Positions 24,008-32,149 of a stretch of 46,071 nt of DNA are shown piece after piece. A program made the position numbers and the translations under genes. Each line of letters starts with the position of its first letter. Position 1 is the first letter of the stretch. The DNA comes from Actinomycetota bacterium. Lineage in GTDB: Bacteria; Actinomycetota; Acidimicrobiia; Acidimicrobiales; Ilumatobacteraceae. The notes under the pieces were generated by a model. That model was given only the letters and a program-made list of their open reading frames with translations, did not search any database and was not told the origin of the DNA. The stretch is taken from contig CAUJET010000193.1 in assembly GCA_963169665.1 (NCBI GenBank), forward strand, positions 1 through 46,071, in the 5' to 3' direction.

Positions 24008-24639
24008 GAGGGCGCCTCCATGTCGAGTCCGAAGGGGTCGTCGAGCCACGTGCTGGTCACGCCGGCGAGCACGTCCAAGGGACCGGCGAGCGCGTCGTCG
24101 ATCACGGTGTAGACCTTGGTGCGGACCTGTTGGCGGCCGAACAGGAAGTCGCGGAACAGCGATCCGCGACGGGTGTCGCGGAACTCTTCGATGGTGCCGT
24201 ACCAGAGCGCTTCGCTGGGGCACACCGACGCGCACATCGGCGTGAGTCCCTCCGAGGTGCGGTCGGTGCACATGTCGCACTTCATCATCTGGTCGAAGTC
24301 GGCGACGTACTTGGGGACCCCGAACGGGCAGGCGAGCACACAGTTGGAGCAGCCGATGCACCGCGGTTTCAGCGCCGTTTGGACGATGCCTTCCTCGGTT
24401 TGTTTGATCGCGTCCGCAGGGCACACCTGTGCGCAGGTGGGGTCTTCGCAGTGCATACACACCATCGGTGCGGTCTGGGTGCTTGTGGCGCGGTCGACGC
24501 GCTCGAGGTGGATCAGCGACTGGCCGCGATGGGTGCCGCATTCGGCGCACGCTTGAACGCATGCTTCGCAGCCAATGCAGCGGCTCTGGTCGATGACGAA
24601 CACCGGATTGTCGTCGATGCCGAACTGCCCGGATCTCAC
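24004..24639 (-). CDS. Four-cluster ferredoxin-type electron-transfer subunit
   Basis: 211 residues from a GTG at 24639 that overlaps the molybdoenzyme stop (GTGA). Sixteen or more Cys fall in four clusters: CIGCEACVQAC, CMHCEDPTCAQVC, CIGCSNCVLAC, and CDMC with CASVCPSEA. This is the arrangement of NarH/FdhB/DmsB/HybA-type subunits, which wire a molybdoenzyme to the membrane. No signal peptide. The C-terminal 50 residues are without Cys and may touch the Rieske or membrane partner. It is the beta subunit of the complex encoded by this operon. Confidence 0.93.
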   Translation of the reverse strand: MRSGQFGIDDNPVFVIDQSRCIGCEACVQACAECGTHRGQSLIHLERVDRATSTQTAPMVCMHCEDPTCAQVCPADAIKQTEEGIVQTALKPRCIGCSNCVLACPFGVPKYVADFDQMMKCDMCTDRTSEGLTPMCASVCPSEALWYGTIEEFRDTRRGSLFRDFLFGRQQVRTKVYTVIDDALAGPLDVLAGVTSTWLDDPFGLDMEAPS

Positions 24640-26867
24640 GGCTGGTCCCCGTGCAGTTCCATGTCGCGGGCATCGGTCGTGGCGGTGTGTCCGCCGGCGC
24701 GTTCGACGCGTACGGCGGCAACTTTGAACTCGGGCATCTTCGACAGCGGGTCGACGGCACGGTTCGTCAACTGGTTCGCGGCCTTGTCGCCTGGCCAGTG
24801 GTAGGGGATGAACACGGTGTCGGGTCGGATCGTGTTCACCACATGCGCCGGCACGGTGATCGTGCCGCGCCGGGAGGTGACGGTGACGAGGTCGCCGTCG
24901 GCGACACCGATGCTGTCGGCCAGGTGTGGGTGCATCTCGCACAGTGGTTCGGGGTATTGGGCGACGAGCGCAGCGATGCGCCGGGTCTGGGTGCCGGACA
25001 GGTATTGCGACACGACGCGGCCGGTGGTCAGCAGCAGCGGGTAGTCGTCGTCGACGACCTCGGCGGACAACTTGTAGGGCACGCCGTGGAAGCGGGCTCT
25101 GCCGTCGGGGAAGTGGAACTGGCCGCCTTCGTGCAGGCGTGGGGTGCCGGGGTGGCCGGCTTCGGGGATCGGCCAGAACAGGCCCATCTCGTCTTCGATG
25201 CGTTGCCAGGTGGCTCCGGTGTAGTCGGCGGTGCCACCGGTGCTCGCTCGGCAGAGCTCGTCGAAGATCTCCTCGGTGTTGGAATAGGGGAAGTACTCGC
25301 TCTTGCCGAGGCGTTCGGCGATGTCGAGCAGGATCTGCCAATCCAGGCGGGCTTCGCCCGGTGGGGTGACGGCGGCGTTGATCTTAATGATCCTCCCCTC
25401 CCCACTGGTCGAGGTGCCCTCGTCCTCTTCGTGCAAGGAGCCGGGCAGCACGATGTCGGCGTGATGGGCGGACTCGGAGAGGAAGAAGTCGATCACGGCG
25501 TAGAACTCGAGCTTGTCGAGCGCCTCGCGGGTGAAGTTCGAGTCCGGTGCCGACACGAGCGGGTTGAAGCAGATCGACAACAGGCCCTTGATGGTGCCGT
25601 CGTGGATCGCTTCGATCAGCTCCTCCGCCGGCAGGCCCTTGCCGGGGATGTCGGCTTCGTCGCAGTTCCACACCTTGGCCACCGCGGCACGGTGCTCCGG
25701 GTTGGTGATGTCACGGTTGCCGGGTAGCTGGTCACACTTGTGGCCGTGCTCGCGACCACCTTGGCCGTTGCCCTGACCGGTGATCGTCGACACCCCGCAA
25801 CCGGGTTTGCCGAACTTGCCGGTGGCGAGCCCGAGATTGATCGCCGCGAGGACGTTGTCGACCCCTTTGGTGTGCTGCTCGATCCCGCGGGCGTGCAGCA
25901 TCATCCCGGTCGCGGAGGTGCCCCACAACTCGGCGGCCTCCTCGATGCGCGCCGCAGGGACCCCAGTGATGCCGGCAGCCCAGGCCGGTGTCATGTCGGC
26001 GACGGCTGCTGCGGCGTCGTCGAAGTTGACGGTGTGGTTGTCGATGAAGTCGTGGTCGAGCCAGTCGCGTTCGATCAACACATGGAGCACTGCGCCGAAC
26101 AGCGCCGAATCGGTGCCCGGCCGTACGGGCAGGAACAGGTCAGCGGTGCGGGCCAGTGGGACGACTCGGGGGTCTTGGACGATCAGCTTGGCGCCGCGGT
26201 CGCGGGCCCGCCAGATGTAGCTGGTGGTGATCGGGAATGTTTCGGCGACGTTCGATCCGGCGATCCACACCACATCGGCGAGTGGGATGTCGCTCCACGG
26301 GTTCGGTGCCCGGTCGACGCCGAGTGCCTTCTTGTTGCCGGTGCCGGCGGAGACCATGCAGAAGCGGCCGTTGTAGTCCAAGTTCGCGGTGTGCAACGCG
26401 AGGCGGGCGAACTTGCCGACGAGGTAGCTCTTCTCGTTCGTCAGCGACACCCCGGACAACATCGCGAACGCGTCGTCGCCATGCTCCGCCTGGATGCGGT
26501 GGATCTCGGACACCACCTTGTCGAGCGCTTGATCCCAGGTGATCTGACGGAACCCGCCGGGGGCAGTGGCGTCGCGCTCCATCGGGTGCAGCAACCGGTC
26601 AGGGTGGCCACCCTGCAGGTACCGCTTGACGCCCTTCGGGCAGAGCTTGCCTTCGTTGAACGGGAACTCGTACCACGGCTCGAAACCGACGACCGTGTTG
26701 TCGTGGACCTTGAGCTTGATGCCGCATTGCTGACCGCAGAAGCAGCAGTGCGTGTTGACGACCTTGTCGACGGTGAGACCCGCGTTCCATCCGCCTGGTG
26801 GGGCTTCGTTGAGGTGTGGCCCGTAGCGGGCGATCAGTTCATCATCGGTGATCGGTGGTCGTGCCAT
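24636..26867 (-). CDS. Molybdopterin oxidoreductase, NasA/NapA nitrate-reductase-like
   Basis: 743 residues. The N-terminal [4Fe-4S] motif is C41-x2-C44-x3-C48-x27-C76 (with an extra Cys42). The molybdenum ligand region reads NGRFCMVSAGTG with Cys170, the RxCMxSA form of assimilatory and periplasmic nitrate reductases, not the Sec/Cys-His form of formate dehydrogenase. A molybdopterin-dinucleotide domain closes the protein. No twin-arginine signal, so it should be cytoplasmic. The operon adds a four-cluster subunit, a Rieske protein and a membrane subunit, so it is probably a quinol-linked nitrate reductase of unusual make-up; databases may label it formate dehydrogenase. The start overlaps the membrane gene stop by one base. 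Confidence 0.9.
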   Translation of the reverse strand: MARPPITDDELIARYGPHLNEAPPGGWNAGLTVDKVVNTHCCFCGQQCGIKLKVHDNTVVGFEPWYEFPFNEGKLCPKGVKRYLQGGHPDRLLHPMERDATAPGGFRQITWDQALDKVVSEIHRIQAEHGDDAFAMLSGVSLTNEKSYLVGKFARLALHTANLDYNGRFCMVSAGTGNKKALGVDRAPNPWSDIPLADVVWIAGSNVAETFPITTSYIWRARDRGAKLIVQDPRVVPLARTADLFLPVRPGTDSALFGAVLHVLIERDWLDHDFIDNHTVNFDDAAAAVADMTPAWAAGITGVPAARIEEAAELWGTSATGMMLHARGIEQHTKGVDNVLAAINLGLATGKFGKPGCGVSTITGQGNGQGGREHGHKCDQLPGNRDITNPEHRAAVAKVWNCDEADIPGKGLPAEELIEAIHDGTIKGLLSICFNPLVSAPDSNFTREALDKLEFYAVIDFFLSESAHHADIVLPGSLHEEDEGTSTSGEGRIIKINAAVTPPGEARLDWQILLDIAERLGKSEYFPYSNTEEIFDELCRASTGGTADYTGATWQRIEDEMGLFWPIPEAGHPGTPRLHEGGQFHFPDGRARFHGVPYKLSAEVVDDDYPLLLTTGRVVSQYLSGTQTRRIAALVAQYPEPLCEMHPHLADSIGVADGDLVTVTSRRGTITVPAHVVNTIRPDTVFIPYHWPGDKAANQLTNRAVDPLSKMPEFKVAAVRVERAGGHTATTDARDMELHGDQP

Positions 26868-27904
26868 CAGCCGAACCCTCCTACCCGCGCCGATTGGGCA
26901 AGGGTGACATGTGCGCGCCGGCAACGAGGGCAGGTGTCCTGGTAGTTGCCGCCACCCTCGATCGAGTAGTCGAACCCGACCTGTGGGAGCACCTCTTTGA
27001 GATCGGCGATCTGCTGGGCGCTGGCGAAGGGTTCGCCGCAACGCCGGCACACCGCCGGGGCGCCTTGGTCGTTGGCGCGCTTGTAGTAGGCGACGCCGAG
27101 GTTGCCGGGGCGTTGGAAGATGTGGAACAGCTTGCCGAACGGCAGGTACATCAACCCGAGGATCACGGTCAGCGCGTGGATCGTGTTCAGCGCCGAGTAG
27201 AAGCGGCCTTCGAGCCACATGCTCGACACGGTCAGGAACAGACCTGAGACCGAGACCGCGAACAGTCCGGCAAGGGCGAGGAAGTCGCCGGAGCGTTCGA
27301 CGGCCATCGCGCCCGGGTCGCGCAGACGGCGGCGCAGGAAGATGAACACGCCGGCGAGCACCAGCACCGCGGCGACGTCGAGGGCGTGGAACATGAACCA
27401 GCCGACGATGCTCTCCGCATCGAACTTCATCGTGCCCACGCGGGAGATGTACACCTGGTAGTGGTCGGCGCGTTGGCCGACGCTTTCGAAGTGCAACAAG
27501 CCGAGCGTCAGCGGGATGGTCACCAGCCCGGCGAGGATGCAACCCCAGAACACGAGTTGGTGGGCCAGCCAGCGTGCCCGCGACCGCTTGCGGATGAAGC
27601 CTTGTGTCAGCAGGTGGGTCGCGACGAGCGATGGCAACGCAACGACGTTGCGGGCCTTGCGTTGGCGGAACGCATCCCAGCCTCGCCGGTTGAGCATCGC
27701 CGTCGGCGGGCGTCGCAACCAGACCGCGTAGCGGTAGGCGACGCCGAACACGGCGAACACGACTCCGAACAGGTAGCCGACGAGCGCGGCATCGAACCAG
27801 ACGAGGCGGTCGCTGCCGATGAACGTCAACGCGATCACGACCGCGACACCGACAAGACCCCACGCGAGTCCGCGACGATCGAGATGGTTCGCTGAGCGGC
27901 TCAT
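26867..27904 (-). CDS. Membrane subunit with C-terminal CxxC pairs
   Basis: 345 residues. Six or so membrane helices from about 12 to 255, with several His in helices (HLLTQGF, HQLVFWG, FHALDVAAV, IHALTVILG) that could bind heme b, resemble NarI-like or CybB-like anchor subunits. After the last helix comes a cytoplasmic tail with two CxxC pairs, CRRCGEPF and CPRCRRAH, likely a zinc or iron-sulfur ribbon. It overlaps the molybdoenzyme start by one base, so it is probably the quinol-oxidising membrane anchor. Exact family not certain. Confidence 0.8.
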   Translation of the reverse strand: MSRSANHLDRRGLAWGLVGVAVVIALTFIGSDRLVWFDAALVGYLFGVVFAVFGVAYRYAVWLRRPPTAMLNRRGWDAFRQRKARNVVALPSLVATHLLTQGFIRKRSRARWLAHQLVFWGCILAGLVTIPLTLGLLHFESVGQRADHYQVYISRVGTMKFDAESIVGWFMFHALDVAAVLVLAGVFIFLRRRLRDPGAMAVERSGDFLALAGLFAVSVSGLFLTVSSMWLEGRFYSALNTIHALTVILGLMYLPFGKLFHIFQRPGNLGVAYYKRANDQGAPAVCRRCGEPFASAQQIADLKEVLPQVGFDYSIEGGGNYQDTCPRCRRAHVTLAQSARVGGFG

Positions 27905-27949
27905 AGCGACACCCTATGTCCGAGCTCAGCTGTGATATCGCAAGCGTCG

Positions 27950-28450
27950 TCAGGCATTCCCGCCGCGCCGCCACATCGGTTCGACAGGGTCGGCGCCATC
28001 GGCCGACACACCCGCCAGCAGCCGTTCCATCGCTGCCGCCATCTTGCGTCCGCGGCCCTTGGCGATCTCAGCGTGGGGCCCCTGGAACGAGATGTCGATG
28101 GTGTCACAGAACAGCTCGACCCACCGTTCGTAATGCGCGTGCGACAGCGGAGTCCGCGCATGGACAGGTTCATGCGCTCGCAGCGGTTGCCCGTCATAGC
28201 CGGACTGACCCAGCAGCTGCCAGGCCCAGAAGTCAATCAGGGTGGCGACGTGCGCGTTCCAGTTCACGTGCGCGGCCTCGAACACAGGGCCGAGCATGTC
28301 GTCCATCGCCGCGTCGCGGTAGAAGTTCCGCACCAACACTTCGATGTCGTGCCGGTCGACGATGTCACCGCGGGCGTCGTCGAGCAGATGAGCCCAGCAC
28401 GGCGGGTCTCCCCCCTCGGACAGCGGCAACGGGTTCACGCCGGCGATCAT
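27950..28450 (-). CDS. Group III truncated hemoglobin (copy 1)
   Basis: 166 residues from the ATG at 28450, overlapping the Ric gene stop by four bases. Hallmarks of group III truncated globins: LVRNFYRDAAMDDMLGPVF in the B-C region, a Trp-rich FWAWQLLGQSGYDGQP, and the proximal His in LSHAHYERWVELF, followed by GPHAEIA. About 30 extra N-terminal residues contain a GDPPCWAHLLDD stretch. In the family these heme proteins bind O2 and NO, and detoxification is the likely use here, given the flanking Ric repair gene and nitrate-reductase-like operon. Confidence 0.9.
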   Translation of the reverse strand: MIAGVNPLPLSEGGDPPCWAHLLDDARGDIVDRHDIEVLVRNFYRDAAMDDMLGPVFEAAHVNWNAHVATLIDFWAWQLLGQSGYDGQPLRAHEPVHARTPLSHAHYERWVELFCDTIDISFQGPHAEIAKGRGRKMAAAMERLLAGVSADGADPVEPMWRRGGNA

Positions 28451-29169
28451 GCGCGAGCCATCGCTGCCCGTTCGGCTTCCAATTGCACCACCATCGGGAA
28501 CAGTACGTTGTTCTCCTTGTGGATGTGCAGATGGGTGTCGGCCTCCAACTCGGCCATCGCCGCGAAGCACGCCACGTACGAGGCGCAGCCATCCGCCGGT
28601 GGTGTGTAGCCGTCGGTCAGGCGACGGAGCTTGGCGAGGAGGTCGCCGACAGCATCGTGCTCGCTCAACATCACCGAGATCGGGTTCCTGAGCGAGCCGC
28701 AGTGGAACGACGGCATACCGGTCGAGGTTGCCAGTTCGCGGATCATCGGGAACAACATCCGCTCCTCTTTCAGCATGTGCGGCTCGAGATCCGCGCGCAC
28801 CTGCCCGAAGCACGACGCAACCTCCACCAGCTCCGGATGACGGGCACCGTGAACCGACACGATCTTGTCGACCAACGCTGTCACCCTCGGCATCTCATCC
28901 CACAGGTACCGGTGATGGGTGGCCTCGAGGTGATCGACAAGGACATCCGCCGACATCGTCGTCCACTCCGCCGACCCTGGCGTCGCCGCAACTTCGGCAA
29001 GCTCGGCGACCGTCGCGTCAGCGTCTACACCGATCAGCGCACACGCTTCACCGAGCGTGCGGGCACCGCCGCAGCAGTAGTCCAGACCTCGACGCTCGAA
29101 CTCGCGCGTCAACTGCGGAAACGCGTCCACTGCCTCGGCCAACGTCATCGACACATCGATCTTCACCAT
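28447..29169 (-). CDS. ric: Iron-sulfur cluster repair protein, Ric/ScdA/YtfE (copy 1)
   Basis: 240 residues from the ATG at 29169 with a strong GGAGGAG site. The N-terminal ScdA domain has LDYCCGGARTL (Cys32-Cys33), followed by a di-iron hemerythrin-like domain with conserved His/Glu sets: HLEATHHRYLW, HGARHPEL, EPHMLKEERMLFP, EHDAVGDLL and HLHIHKENNVLFP. The family repairs iron-sulfur clusters after nitric oxide or oxidant damage and may release NO from iron. It lies between YwiC-like and truncated globin genes in the Rrf2-led operon. A second Ric, fused to an HMA domain, lies at 39627-40673. Confidence 0.95.
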   Translation of the reverse strand: MVKIDVSMTLAEAVDAFPQLTREFERRGLDYCCGGARTLGEACALIGVDADATVAELAEVAATPGSAEWTTMSADVLVDHLEATHHRYLWDEMPRVTALVDKIVSVHGARHPELVEVASCFGQVRADLEPHMLKEERMLFPMIRELATSTGMPSFHCGSLRNPISVMLSEHDAVGDLLAKLRRLTDGYTPPADGCASYVACFAAMAELEADTHLHIHKENNVLFPMVVQLEAERAAMARA

Positions 29170-29207
29170 CTGCTGCTCCTCCTCGACTGACACCACGAAC
29201 GATCCAC

Positions 29208-30014
29208 TCACCACAGCACCCCGGCAGCCGTCACCGCGACCAGAGCAAGCCCCATGGCCATCTGTCGCAGACCAACCTGCTTCGCCGCGATCGGCGCACG
29301 CCGCACCCACACGGACTGCATGACCGCCAATACCACGACCCCGATAAGACCGGCCAACAGGCGACGATCCGCAACGACCGCCATCGCTGCAACCGCGACA
29401 CTCGTCGCCTGCGCAACGTCGCTGTGCCAGACCGGTCCCTGACCCCGGCGCAGCCGCATGATCTGGACACGGACGAACGGGATCGCCCCGACCGCGCGAG
29501 CGGCCAACACCAACCAGACACCGACGGCGAGCCTGCCGCTGCGATCCGCAGCCAGCACGATCGACGCTGCGACCGCGGCGATAGCGACGGCGCCACAGAG
29601 TTCGGGCAGCAGCCGGCGCCCGCGGCTGCGAATGTCGAACGACAACTCGACCGCCACGAGCGGGCCGGCAACGACGAGCGGGGCCAGCCAAGACCAACCC
29701 GCCAGCGCCACCGCCGACGCGACAGCAGATCCGAGCACCAACAGTTCGACGATCGCGATCCGAAGCGCCAGCCCAGAACGATCGAGCCAACGCCCGCGCC
29801 GGACGTCGACCGCCACCAACTTGGCCGGCGTGCGCAGCAAGAACGCGCTGAACGCGGCGATCCCCAACGCCACGCCGGCACCCGACCAGGCGACGAGCAG
29901 ACCGAGGAGCACCGGTTCCAGCGTCAAGCCCCAGCCGCCGTGTTCGCTCGGCATCGCCACTGCACGCCAACCCGCGCGCTCTTTCACGACGTGGTCCGTC
30001 TGCGTTGCCGTCAT
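29208..30014 (-). CDS. YwiC-like membrane protein
   Basis: 268 residues with about eight membrane helices. The N-terminal MPSEHGGWGLTLEPVLLGLL is the signature of the YwiC-like family. In Bacillus, ywiC lies with the anaerobic regulator fnr and the nar region, and in actinobacteria it is often near nitrate or nitric oxide genes, but its biochemical role is unknown. Here the ATG overlaps the Rrf2 regulator stop by one base (TGATG) and the gene is followed 38 bases later by Ric, so it belongs to the NO/nitrate operon. Confidence 0.88.
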   Translation of the reverse strand: MTATQTDHVVKERAGWRAVAMPSEHGGWGLTLEPVLLGLLVAWSGAGVALGIAAFSAFLLRTPAKLVAVDVRRGRWLDRSGLALRIAIVELLVLGSAVASAVALAGWSWLAPLVVAGPLVAVELSFDIRSRGRRLLPELCGAVAIAAVAASIVLAADRSGRLAVGVWLVLAARAVGAIPFVRVQIMRLRRGQGPVWHSDVAQATSVAVAAMAVVADRRLLAGLIGVVVLAVMQSVWVRRAPIAAKQVGLRQMAMGLALVAVTAAGVLW

Positions 30015-30421
30015 CACGCGACCGCCGATTCGACGCCCGACATCAGTGTCGACTGCAGCACCCCGACCAGTTCGTTGCGAGCCGCAGCCCAGGCCACGTG
30101 CAACACGCACGGATCGGCGGACTGGCACGGGCGATCGGCCACTACACAGAGCCCGATGTCGGTTGCCCCGTCCACTGCCTCGATCACCTGCAGCACGTTG
30201 ACGTCGCTGAGCGGAACCCGGCAGAGGTACCCGCCCGTCGGCCCGGGATCGGACTGCACCCAACCTGCCCGCACCAACGGCCCCAGCACCTGCGGCACGA
30301 ACGACACCGTGGTCCCCAACTCTTCCGCCAACACCGACGCCTTCACACGCCCGGGTGATCTCCCCAGCAGCGCCAACGCCCGAATCGCCAACTCGGCCCG
30401 ACGCGTGATCTCCAGTCGCAC
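30014..30421 (-). CDS. nsrR: Rrf2-family regulator, NsrR-like
   Basis: 135 residues. The N-terminal winged helix (RRAELAIRALALLG; SVLAEELGTTVSFVPQVLGPL) and the wing (GPTGGYLCRVP) are typical of Rrf2 proteins. Cys92, Cys99 and Cys105 lie close to the three cluster ligands of Streptomyces NsrR (93, 99, 105), with an extra Cys67, so an NO-sensing [4Fe-4S] cluster is likely. IscR-type function is a less likely alternative. It is the first gene of an eleven-gene minus-strand operon of nitrate/NO genes, and two short dyads about 40-70 bases upstream may be its autoregulatory sites. Confidence 0.85.
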   Translation of the reverse strand: MRLEITRRAELAIRALALLGRSPGRVKASVLAEELGTTVSFVPQVLGPLVRAGWVQSDPGPTGGYLCRVPLSDVNVLQVIEAVDGATDIGLCVVADRPCQSADPCVLHVAWAAARNELVGVLQSTLMSGVESAVA

Positions 30422-30461
30422 ACTGTGAGACTCATGGTTTCAGCGCTCATCGCATAGGGCC

Positions 30462-30491
30462 AAAGGACCTTTTCATCGAGTGAGGTCCTCA
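30462..30491. promoter_or_regulatory. Two tandem dyads in front of the NsrR-like gene
   Basis: AAAGGACCTTT at 30462-30472 and TGAGGTCCTCA at 30481-30491 are both perfect 11-base dyads around one central base, with a shared AGGNCCT core and centres 19 bases apart, about two helix turns. They fill the 89-base gap between the globin fusion stop and the regulator start. Candidate operator for the NsrR-like or another stress regulator. Confidence 0.45.
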
Positions 30492-30510
30492 GTACGCATG
30501 GATGGGCCCG

Positions 30511-31263
30511 TCAGCGACGGTCGGCGGGGCGCCAGACCCCATGGCCGAGGAACCGCTGCGCCATGGCCCACGCCATCCCTGTTGCCCGCTTGTTCGCCGT
30601 GGTGGCCTTCGGGCCGGTCCAGCCGCCCTCGACCGTGTCATGGAAGATGTGCAGCCAGCGGTCGAACAGGTCGGGTGTGAACGGCGCACGATCATGCAGG
30701 TGGCGGTGGCTTTCGATCACGTCGATCTCGTAACCGGGGGCGTAGAGCAGGACATGGCACCAGTAGTCGGCAACCGTTCTGATGTGGGCCTGCCAATCGA
30801 TGAAGCCTGGGCCGAGGTTGAAGTACGGCGCCAACAGATCGTCCTGGCCGACGTCGACGTACTGACGCGTGACCATTTCCACGATCTCTTCTTCGGTGTC
30901 GAGGTCCCGTCCCCGATGCGTCCACGGCCCGGAACGGTTCAGGCTGTCCACCGTCACGAGACCTGGCACCATCGCCGCGTCGGGTTCACGGAAGAACTGC
31001 ACATAGAACCGGGCATCCGTCGATGGCTCGACCTGAAGCTCGATCCCGGGCGCGATCACCGCGCTGTCGCCGGCCTCGAGGCGTTCATCACGAGGTGCAT
31101 CACCCTCGAGGTCGATGTAACGGACGGCGCCAGCCTGAACACGAAGCTCGGCCCACACCGTCGTGCGATGCGAACTGGCCAGCGCGTCGGGCACCGTCGC
31201 GAAGTCGAACAGCGGTGTTCGGCGCGCCTCGACGAGTTGCGCAGGAAGTCTCGGCTCATCCAT
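30511..31263 (-). CDS. DUF1971 (YeaR/TehB-like) domain fused to a group III truncated hemoglobin
   Basis: 250 residues from the ATG at 31263, preceded by AGGGGG. Residues 1-90 form a DUF1971 domain: LPAQLVEARRTPLFDFATVP, then HRTTVWAELRV and PGIELQVEPSTDARFYVQFF, as in YeaR and the TehB N-terminal domain. Residues from about 110 are a group III truncated globin: VTRQYVDVGQDDLLAPYF, DYWCHVLLYAPGYE, and the proximal His region FTPDLFDRWLHIFHDTV. YeaR of E. coli is induced by nitrate, nitrite and NO. The fused form would join this poorly understood cupin-like domain to an NO/O2-binding heme protein. It may be the first gene of the Rrf2-led transcript or separately expressed. Confidence 0.87.
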   Translation of the reverse strand: MDEPRLPAQLVEARRTPLFDFATVPDALASSHRTTVWAELRVQAGAVRYIDLEGDAPRDERLEAGDSAVIAPGIELQVEPSTDARFYVQFFREPDAAMVPGLVTVDSLNRSGPWTHRGRDLDTEEEIVEMVTRQYVDVGQDDLLAPYFNLGPGFIDWQAHIRTVADYWCHVLLYAPGYEIDVIESHRHLHDRAPFTPDLFDRWLHIFHDTVEGGWTGPKATTANKRATGMAWAMAQRFLGHGVWRPADRR

Positions 31264-31344
31264 CGGGTTGCCCCCTTGTGTTGGTGCCTCGACGACGGTA
31301 CCCGCGGGGGACCGGCGAACGGCCCGGTGTGGGAAGCTGCTGCG

Positions 31345-31677
31345 ATGAAGATGACCACGCTCGCCGACGCACCCGCCTACGACAGCGAGCAATTCGTCGC
31401 CGCGCCGCTCCTCGATGGCAGCCAGTCGAACGTGCGCATCATCCGGCTCAGCCCGGGCCAGACCCTCCCGCCCCACACCCACTCAACGTCAGATCTCATG
31501 ATCTACATCGTCGAAGGCACCGGCACCCTGACCATGGACGGCAACACAGTGAACTTCGATGCCGGTTCGCTGGCCTACTTCCACGGCGACGAGGAACTTC
31601 GACTTTCCAACACCGGCACGACCGGCCTCACCGCACTCGCGTTCCTGGCCCCACCGTTTCCCCCGAAGCCCACCTGA
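31345..31677 (+). CDS. Small cupin-domain protein
   Basis: 110 residues from the ATG at 31345. A single cupin barrel: motif 1 around PPHTHSTSDLMIYIVEGTG (two His and, in place of the usual Glu, Asp/Glu further on) and motif 2 around GSLAYFHGDEE with a His. Metal binding is likely, probably Fe or Mn. Such small cupins act as dioxygenases, isomerases or sensors. It is divergent from the DUF1971-globin gene across 81 bases, so the two may share regulation. Precise function unknown. Confidence 0.85.
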   Translation: MKMTTLADAPAYDSEQFVAAPLLDGSQSNVRIIRLSPGQTLPPHTHSTSDLMIYIVEGTGTLTMDGNTVNFDAGSLAYFHGDEELRLSNTGTTGLTALAFLAPPFPPKPT

Positions 31678-32149
31678 GACCCGGCATGCGGCCCAACGAC
31701 GGGTCAGTACCGCGCCTCAGACCTGCGGGTAGACGGAGCACATTGCCGTGATGCCTCAATGCGCACATCGACCCGCTCCGCTCGGTCGGCGGGGTCACTC
31801 GGTCGACAGTTCGATCAGCGAAGGCTCGGCTGCAATCGAACGATGAAGCCAACGCCGCCGGGTCGGTAACATCGCGGCCGGGCGAATAGCGGCCGTCCTT
31901 GCGACGAAGAGGCCGAGGACCTCGTCGTGCGACGCGCAGTCGAACGCCGGCGCAGCGACTGGGACGCCGGCGTGTCCGCGGTTCGAAACGTTCCCCTTCC
32001 GGCACACACTGAGTTTCGCTCGGTCTGCAGCGAGATTTGGGGCGTTCCGGACCGCGATCGCACCGGGTGGCGTGGGTCGGTCCGCTCGCGGCGAGCTGAC
32101 GGGGTGCGGGCAGGCGGATGCCGGGACACCCACACGAAACTGGCGAGAT
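31678..32149. other. 472-base stretch without a recognisable gene
   Basis: No frame here has a family-like sequence; the open frames seen are out-of-phase extensions of the CopD-like gene on the minus strand. I see no hairpin with a T run, no tRNA and no direct repeats. It may be decayed sequence between two transcription units ending towards each other. Confidence 0.45.

Noticed and set aside
24636..26867. Calling the molybdoenzyme a formate dehydrogenase
   Set aside because: The ligand region reads RFCMVSA, as in Nas/Nap nitrate reductases, not the Sec/Cys-His form of formate dehydrogenases; still, substrate is not proven.
24645..27974. Start of the molybdoenzyme at 27974 (1112 codons)
   Set aside because: The added part lies in a second frame of the membrane-subunit gene and shows only shadow composition; the ATG at 26867 overlaps that gene's stop.
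31264..31344. DosR-like box (GGGACC with GGCCC) between the globin fusion and the cupin gene
   Set aside because: The half-sites are too far apart and the region is simply GC-rich.
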